Position numbers and translations under genes: made by a program. Source: Thermoplasmata archaeon (GTDB taxonomy: Archaea > Thermoplasmatota > Thermoplasmata > Thermoplasmatales > Thermoplasmataceae). From it: a stretch of 9,823 bases of DNA. The notes under the pieces were generated by a model. That model was not told the DNA's origin and did no database searches. It saw only the letters and a program-made list of their open reading frames with translations. Location of the stretch: the NCBI GenBank assembly GCA_021797025.1, contig JAKAAK010000107.1, positions 1 to 9,823 of the forward strand, in the 5' to 3' direction. This document shows, one piece after another, positions 6,410 through 9,823 of this stretch (position 1 is the first letter of the stretch; every line of letters begins with the position of its first letter).

Positions 6410-6692
6410 CTGCCATCTCCAGAATATTGCGAGCCATGATCTTTGCTGTAGGCGCTTCATTGCCTCTATCCACAAGGATTTTCTCTATTTTTCTTACTGC
6501 CCTCTGCCTCTTCCATGTACCATTTTCATGAACTGCAAGAACAATATATTCTGCAATTTCCCTGTCGACATTGATTCCAAATCTTTCCCTAATTTTTATC
6601 TGCCATACCGGCACAAGCACATCCGGTATATCACGTAATGTGTTGCTTCGAGTTTTATCTATGATTTTATTAATATTTGTATGGTCTGACAT
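6390..6692 (-). CDS. Unrecognised 100-residue protein upstream of METTL5-like gene
   Basis: I do not recognise this family. The protein is charged, soluble and probably mainly helical, with no signal peptide, membrane helix or cysteine pair. The middle (IKIRERFGINVDREIAEYIV, 32-51) and the basic segment WKRQRAVRKIEKILVDRG (60-77) look like packed amphipathic helices that could contact nucleic acid or protein. That is inference. The ATG at 6692 is chosen because a TATA box lies 22-29 bases upstream, giving a leaderless message; an in-frame TTG at 6707 would lie too close to that box. The 3' end overlaps the methyltransferase start by 20 bases, and the Shine-Dalgarno sequence for the methyltransferase is inside this gene, so the two form one operon. 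A partner or substrate-handling role for the methyltransferase is possible but unproven. Confidence 0.7.
   Translation of the reverse strand: MSDHTNINKIIDKTRSNTLRDIPDVLVPVWQIKIRERFGINVDREIAEYIVLAVHENGTWKRQRAVRKIEKILVDRGNEAPTAKIMARNILEMAVGTTQR
6417..6420 (-). promoter_or_regulatory. Internal Shine-Dalgarno that sets the methyltransferase start
   Basis: GGAG on the minus strand is followed by a 7-base spacer and TTG at 6409. It lies within the coding sequence of the upstream 100-residue gene. It is the main reason for choosing the TTG start over the longer frame. Confidence 0.6.
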
Positions 6693-6713
6693 CAGTCTTC
6701 TATTCAATACTGT

Positions 6714-6721
6714 GATATAAA
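6714..6721 (-). promoter_or_regulatory. TATA box of the 100-residue gene / METTL5-like operon
   Basis: TTTATATC on the minus strand lies 22-29 bases before the ATG at 6692, the spacing of a leaderless transcript. It would drive both overlapping genes. Confidence 0.55.
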
Positions 6722-6848
6722 CCTTTCAGTACAATTCATCGTTACACAATATTTGAAACAGCATAAAGCTCAAAAATCCAGAACTGATAAAGTACCCATA
6801 CTACCAAGTTTTTCTATAAAAATCTAGTTAAATTAAAATAACGCCAAT

Positions 6849-6859
6849 ATATTTATTTA
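6849..6859 (+). promoter_or_regulatory. TATA-like promoter of heme O synthase
   Basis: The run TATATTTATTT is centred about 30 bases before the ATG at 6885, giving a leader of only a few bases. It lies in a 192-base gap between divergent genes. Confidence 0.4.
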
Positions 6860-6884
6860 AGATTATCATCAGGTAATAGATTCT

Positions 6885-7772
6885 ATGGCCGGAAAGTTAG
6901 CTACTTATATTGAATATTCTAAACCCAGAGTGTGGTGGCTTCTGGTCTTTATAGGATTCGGCGGGGCTATTCTAGCAATCAATAAATTTTCTTTAAATAA
7001 CGTATTACTTATTGTTGCTGCAGTAATATCAATAACACTCGGCTCTATGGGCGCAGAGGGATTAACAAATTACGTAGATCTCAACATGGATTCTATTATG
7101 GAGAGGACAAAAAAACGCCCACTTCCTATGGGTGCCATAACTAAAAAACAGGCACTTATATTCGGTTATTCCCTCGCTATACTTTCTGTTGTAATCTTAC
7201 TTGCAATAAGAAGATTTATTGCAGCTTTATTCATGTCCGCAGGCATATTTGACAATGTTTTCATTTACAGCTATATGTTAAAGAAGATATCTCCATACAG
7301 CATAATTTATGGTGGTTTTTCAGGGGCGTTTCCAGTGCTCATAGGATGGTATACAGTGACGTCAGCTTTTTCCTGGCTTCCCTGGATACTTTTCTTCCTT
7401 GTAATGTTTTGGATACCTGTTCATGTATGGAGCCTAGCTTACAGATACAGGGATGATTATAAAAAGGCAAAAGTCCCCATGTTTCCGGTGGTTCATTCTG
7501 ACCGTGCTACCGCAATAGCAATTTCACTGTCATCTTTACTTCTGATAGTGTTTTCCCTTACCCCCTATTTTCTGGGGCTTTACAACCTGGTTTATCTTAT
7601 CCCAGTGGCTGTACTTTCTGTGCCCATAGTTGTATTTTCGTATAGATTCATCAAAAATCCCAGCCGTAAAACATCCTTCAGCCTTTTTGTGTATACTGCA
7701 CCCTATCTTACCTTTGTTTTCATTCTGGTCATAGCATTAAATTTGTTACGTATACTCAATATTTTTCACTGA
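6885..7772 (+). CDS. ctaB: Protoheme IX farnesyltransferase (heme O synthase)
   Basis: This membrane prenyltransferase of the UbiA superfamily attaches a farnesyl chain to the heme b vinyl group, making heme O for heme-copper terminal oxidases. The 295-residue protein has about nine hydrophobic segments. The first Asp-rich motif is NYVDLNMDSIMERTKKRPLP (62-81), with Asp65 and Asp69. The family-specific loop IPVHVWSLAYRYRDDYKKAKVPMFPVV (177-203) matches the CyoE/CtaB pattern and separates it from other UbiA prenyltransferases such as geranylgeranylglyceryl phosphate synthases. DRAT (206-209) follows. In archaea the side chain may be longer than farnesyl, which cannot be decided here. No oxidase genes are in the window. 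The gene stands alone, divergent from the METTL5-like operon. Confidence 0.93.
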   Translation: MAGKLATYIEYSKPRVWWLLVFIGFGGAILAINKFSLNNVLLIVAAVISITLGSMGAEGLTNYVDLNMDSIMERTKKRPLPMGAITKKQALIFGYSLAILSVVILLAIRRFIAALFMSAGIFDNVFIYSYMLKKISPYSIIYGGFSGAFPVLIGWYTVTSAFSWLPWILFFLVMFWIPVHVWSLAYRYRDDYKKAKVPMFPVVHSDRATAIAISLSSLLLIVFSLTPYFLGLYNLVYLIPVAVLSVPIVVFSYRFIKNPSRKTSFSLFVYTAPYLTFVFILVIALNLLRILNIFH

Positions 7773-7841
7773 ACATATCCACAGGGTGCATAACAAAAAA
7801 TTAATAATAAATGAATTACTTAATATAAAGGTACAATAAGT

Positions 7842-7876
7842 GCCTGCTATTATATAAAATCTATATAGTTACAGGC
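7842..7876. promoter_or_regulatory. Inverted repeat flanking the csl4 TATA box
   Basis: GCCTG (7842-7846) and CAGGC (7872-7876) are inverted arms, with an inner CTAT/ATAG pair, imperfectly spaced. They bracket the TATATAAAAT stretch (7851-7860) that is the likely TATA box of the csl4 operon. The position would suit an operator, but the imperfect arms make this weak. Confidence 0.3.
7851..7860 (+). promoter_or_regulatory. TATA box of the csl4 operon
   Basis: TATATAAAAT lies 35-44 bases before the csl4 ATG at 7895. It predicts a leader of roughly 12-15 bases, enough to include the Shine-Dalgarno sequence at 7884-7888. Confidence 0.5.
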
Positions 7877-7883
7877 TTTTAAA

Positions 7884-7888
7884 GAGGT
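7884..7888 (+). promoter_or_regulatory. Shine-Dalgarno of csl4
   Basis: GAGGT with a 6-base spacer precedes the ATG at 7895. This contrasts with the SD-less, probably leaderless starts of most other genes in the window. Confidence 0.6.
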
Positions 7889-7894
7889 AATTGA

Positions 7895-8470
7895 ATGGAG
7901 CAATTAAAAGATATAGTATTCCCCGGGGATATAATCGCCAAGGAGGAAGAATATGTTTCAGGTAAAAATACACAGGATATTGATGGAAATGTTATATCAA
8001 CGGCATTTGGAAAAGTGGCCAGAGACGAGAAATCCTTGATAATATCTGTAAATACCACGAAGCAGTCTCAGCCTATAAGGAAATATGACATAGTTTACGG
8101 CAAGGTTATAAAATTACTGAATAAAGAGGCAATAGTACTTGTTTCAGGATTTATTAGCGAGGGAAAGTTGATTCCGGCAAATACAGAAAGCAGGATTAGA
8201 TTGCCGATTCCAAATAAAACCATGTATTCGCATATACTTACTCTTGGCGATCTTGTAAGGGCGAGAATTATAAGTACAAGGCCGAGCTATTTAACAATAT
8301 TCGATGGTGGATTGGGTGTACTTAAAAGCAGATGTACTGTTTGCAGGAATGAACTTACCCTAGATAATGGCAAATTGGTATGCAAAAACTGTGGAAGGGT
8401 AGAACAGAGAAAAATTGCCCCAGATTATGGCAATATAAATATATCAGGTGATAATCATGAAAGAAGCTGA
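7895..8470 (+). CDS. csl4: Exosome complex RNA-binding subunit Csl4
   Basis: Csl4 is a cap subunit of the archaeal RNA exosome. It sits on the Rrp41-Rrp42 ring and feeds RNA into the phosphorolytic channel. The 191-residue length and three-domain order fit the family: an N-terminal beta domain (about 5-45, with PGDIIAKEEEYVSGKNT and a DGNVIST strand), an S1 RNA-binding domain (about 61-145, from IRKYDIVYGKVI to TIFDGGLGVL), and a C-terminal zinc ribbon with Cys147, Cys150, Cys163 and Cys166 in two CxxC knuckles. It is first in a tight + strand unit. Its last 14 bases overlap the start of a 52-residue protein gene, followed by an Sm-like gene, so RNA-handling proteins are made together. Confidence 0.94.
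   Translation: MEQLKDIVFPGDIIAKEEEYVSGKNTQDIDGNVISTAFGKVARDEKSLIISVNTTKQSQPIRKYDIVYGKVIKLLNKEAIVLVSGFISEGKLIPANTESRIRLPIPNKTMYSHILTLGDLVRARIISTRPSYLTIFDGGLGVLKSRCTVCRNELTLDNGKLVCKNCGRVEQRKIAPDYGNINISGDNHERS
8445..8451 (+). promoter_or_regulatory. Strong Shine-Dalgarno inside the end of csl4
   Basis: AGGTGAT, a near-full match to the anti-SD complement GGAGGTGAT, lies 5 bases before the ATG at 8457 and within the csl4 coding sequence. It argues that the short downstream frame is really translated. Confidence 0.65.
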
Positions 8471-8615
8471 TAAAATAAAAGACGTTCAGGAGCTGAATAA
8501 GGAAGTTAAGGACATGAGAAAGGAAATTGACAGCATGAAAGAGCTTCTGGGTGGTCTAATAAAAGTCATGATGGAGCACGACGATCAGTTTAACGGAGAA
8601 GACGAATATAATTAG
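8457..8615 (+). CDS. Unrecognised 52-residue coiled-coil protein between csl4 and the Sm gene
   Basis: I do not recognise a family. The translation begins MKEADKIKDVQELNKEVKDM. Residues 5-40 have heptad-like spacing of hydrophobic residues (Ile7, Val10, Leu13, Val17, Met20, Ile24, Met27, Leu30/31, Leu34, Val37/Met38) on a Lys/Glu/Asp-rich background, as in a short amphipathic helix or coiled coil. An acidic tail follows (EHDDQFNGEDEYN). Coding status rests on a strong AGGTGAT Shine-Dalgarno 5 bases before the ATG, a 14-base overlap with csl4, and a stop exactly where the Sm gene's Shine-Dalgarno begins. It is not RpoL, which sits near csl4 in some archaea and is longer. An adaptor or oligomerising role in RNA metabolism is a guess from context. 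Confidence 0.75.
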   Translation: MKEADKIKDVQELNKEVKDMRKEIDSMKELLGGLIKVMMEHDDQFNGEDEYN

Positions 8616-8619
8616 GTGA
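8614..8619 (+). promoter_or_regulatory. Shine-Dalgarno of the Sm-like gene
   Basis: AGGTGA overlaps the stop codon of the 52-residue gene and lies 5 bases before ATG at 8625. It selects that ATG over the in-frame GTG at 8616, which is inside the Shine-Dalgarno itself. Confidence 0.65.
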
Positions 8620-8624
8620 ATAAA

Positions 8625-8840
8625 ATGGCCACATTACCAATGAAAATGCTAGAAGAGAATTTGAATAAGAAAGTTACGCTATTATTAAAGGATAACAGAT
8701 CACTGGAGGGGATACTTTCAGGATATGATGAATACATGAATATGACACTTGACGATGCAGAGGAGAGTGGGGAAGTCCAGAGAAAGATAGGAAAAGTCAT
8801 AATCCGTGGAAGCAACGTTGTTAGAATTACAACAAAATAA
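8625..8840 (+). CDS. Sm-like archaeal RNA-binding protein (Lsm/SmAP)
   Basis: This 71-residue protein is a complete archaeal Sm fold that would form a heptameric (or hexameric) ring binding U-rich single-stranded RNA. The Sm1 motif spans roughly residues 12-43, with LKDNRSLEGILSGYDEYMNM (21-40) holding the typical G-x-L-x-x-Y-D-x-x-M-N. The Sm2 motif IGKVIIRGSNVVRI (55-68) contains the IRG-N signature that binds uridine. The ATG at 8625 gives the usual MATLPMKMLEENL beginning. The gene is third in the csl4 unit, 9 bases after the 52-residue gene. Co-transcription with an exosome subunit fits a role in RNA turnover or tRNA/small RNA handling; this is context inference. Confidence 0.93.
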   Translation: MATLPMKMLEENLNKKVTLLLKDNRSLEGILSGYDEYMNMTLDDAEESGEVQRKIGKVIIRGSNVVRITTK

Positions 8841-8869
8841 TTTTTAAAAAAATATACATTTTAATTTTC
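8841..8869 (+). terminator. T-rich terminator of the csl4-lsm unit
   Basis: A T5 tract starts immediately after the Sm gene stop, followed by further T4 runs over about 29 bases with no strong hairpin. This is typical of archaeal intrinsic termination and separates the unit from the next gene. Confidence 0.45.
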
Positions 8870-8945
8870 CCCGTTAATCCACTATAATACTGGTTATTTG
8901 TAACAAAATATGTAGAATGTATTTACGAACTAAACCGTGGTAAGG

Positions 8946-8954
8946 ATAATATAA
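8946..8954 (+). promoter_or_regulatory. TATA-like promoter of the archaeosine synthase-like gene
   Basis: ATAATATAA lies 20-28 bases before the ATG at 8974, with no Shine-Dalgarno sequence between. This suggests a leaderless message transcribed separately from the csl4 unit. Confidence 0.45.
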
Positions 8955-8973
8955 CATTCTTTAATAGGGTCAT

Positions 8974-9823
8974 ATGCCTGAAAAGATAAAAGATAAGCAG
9001 TATGTAATGGGCTTCTCATGGGCAGGTTATAGAAACGGCGGAAAGTTTCCACTCCTGATAAATACTTTTTCAGATGATTATATAAACAAAGATGATAGCA
9101 TAGAAATCCTCGGTGAAGAGTTTAAAAAGAAGATATACTATCCATCTTTTTTAAATGGTGAAAATGTTATAGAGGGAAAGGATTTTATAATAATATTCAA
9201 CGGTCTTGAACTGATTCAACGCCCCGGAAAACTGGTGAATTTTCTGATAGAATTGAGAAAAAAATATGGTTATACAAAATTATTCTATTTACAGGGAATA
9301 TCTGATCCATATATTATGCCGGTCCTGGCCTATCTCGGAGTTAACATATTTGATGACCTTTACATCCGGAGGGAAAGCATGGACGGGATAAAATACACTG
9401 TTGCCGGAAAGTCAAAGGTTGACTACAACCCGCTGGAGGAAAACATAAAGTTTGCTGAATCCATGCTTGAATCAATATTCGATTCTATACGTGATAATAC
9501 ATTGAGGGAAATAGCTGAAAAAATATGCATATCAGGCAAGGCTCTTGAAATGCTGAGAATCGCCGATACCGGATATTACAGTGAATTTGCAGCAGTATTT
9601 CCTTCCAGGACACCATACATACAGGCAAACTCACTTGAATCCCTGAATCGACCCGACATCGCTGAATACAGGGAAAAAATCCGGGAATATGAAAAGCCCG
9701 ACCATAGAAATATTGCACTGCTTCTCCCCTGTTCTGCAAAAAAACCCTATTCAGAATCAAAAACTCATAAAAAAATCCTGGGTGCAATAGGGCAGTACAG
9801 AAAATATATACATGAATTGATAG
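8974..9823 (+). CDS. arcS: Archaeosine synthase-like protein (ArcS/TgtA2), 3' end beyond window
   Basis: This is a partial gene: 283 codons are open from the ATG at 8974 to the window edge. It begins MPEKIKDKQYVMGFSWAGYR. The best signature is LLLPCSAKKPYSESKTHKKI (248-267, Cys253), which matches the C-terminal domain of ArcS enzymes, preceded by the family-like RTPYIQANSLESLNRPDIAEY region and a conserved-looking IREYEKPDHRNIAL linker. ArcS acts on preQ0 at position 15 of archaeal tRNAs, which TgtA inserts, to form archaeosine (in some archaea with the radical SAM protein RaSEA). The N-terminal part would correspond to the diverged TGT-like domain. A PUA domain is expected in the missing part but cannot be checked. 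The gene has its own TATA element 106 bases past the Sm gene stop. Confidence 0.82.
   Translation, partial: MPEKIKDKQYVMGFSWAGYRNGGKFPLLINTFSDDYINKDDSIEILGEEFKKKIYYPSFLNGENVIEGKDFIIIFNGLELIQRPGKLVNFLIELRKKYGYTKLFYLQGISDPYIMPVLAYLGVNIFDDLYIRRESMDGIKYTVAGKSKVDYNPLEENIKFAESMLESIFDSIRDNTLREIAEKICISGKALEMLRIADTGYYSEFAAVFPSRTPYIQANSLESLNRPDIAEYREKIREYEKPDHRNIALLLPCSAKKPYSESKTHKKILGAIGQYRKYIHELI

Noticed and set aside
6201..6638. Plus-strand open frame across the METTL5-like and 100-residue genes
   Set aside because: It runs antisense to two genes with coherent motifs, overlap and promoter signals; no supporting signal on this strand.
9485..9787. Minus-strand open frame at the right edge
   Set aside because: It is a shadow of the archaeosine synthase-like gene, whose PCSAKKPYS signature is on the plus strand.
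1..9823. CRISPR array, insertion sequence, defence or secondary-metabolite cluster
   Set aside because: No regularly spaced repeats, transposase-like frames, terminal inverted repeats or defence domains are visible. The genes are mostly conserved housekeeping genes.

Overview
The window is archaeal and fits the order Thermoplasmatales (a Ferroplasma, Acidiplasma, Cuniculiplasma or Picrophilus-like organism). Supporting signs are the low G+C, a 5S rRNA gene standing alone rather than in a 16S-23S-5S operon, archaeal gene families (deoxyhypusine synthase, exosome subunit Csl4, an archaeal Sm-like protein, an archaeosine synthase-like protein), and TATA boxes placed about 22-29 bases before start codons, which implies mostly leaderless mRNAs. 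The genus is not determined. A heme O synthase gene points to a heme-copper oxidase and aerobic respiration.

Layout. Bases 164-1180 (+) encode methylthioribose-1-phosphate isomerase. Its 3' end overlaps that of a convergent tryptophanyl-tRNA synthetase gene (1156-2448, -), which carries a four-cysteine iron-sulfur-type motif. A 5S rRNA gene (about 2511-2629, -) lies back to back with a 12-helix MFS transporter gene (2742-4070, +). Convergent to that is deoxyhypusine synthase (4141-5079, -), which is divergent from a DUF5680-type gene (5154-5630, +). Next come tRNA-His(GTG) (5681-5753, -) and a two-gene unit on the minus strand: an unrecognised 100-residue protein (6390-6692) and a METTL5-like N6-adenine methyltransferase (5795-6409). 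Divergent to these is heme O synthase (6885-7772, +). A compact + strand unit follows: csl4 (7895-8470), an unrecognised 52-residue helical protein (8457-8615) and an Sm-like protein (8625-8840). The window ends inside an archaeosine synthase-like gene (8974 onward).

The content is mainly RNA and translation housekeeping: tRNA charging, 5S rRNA, tRNA-His, probable rRNA methylation, eIF5A hypusination, RNA decay through the exosome and Sm proteins, and tRNA archaeosine. Methylthioribose-1-phosphate isomerase and deoxyhypusine synthase have an indirect link, because spermidine synthesis releases methylthioadenosine and hypusination consumes spermidine. That link is inference.

I see no mobile element, CRISPR array or defence island. 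The least explained items are the 52-residue protein translationally nested between csl4 and the Sm gene, the 100-residue protein overlapping the METTL5-like gene, and two perfect 8-2-8 palindromes just upstream of TATA boxes. No gap between genes exceeds 300 bases.
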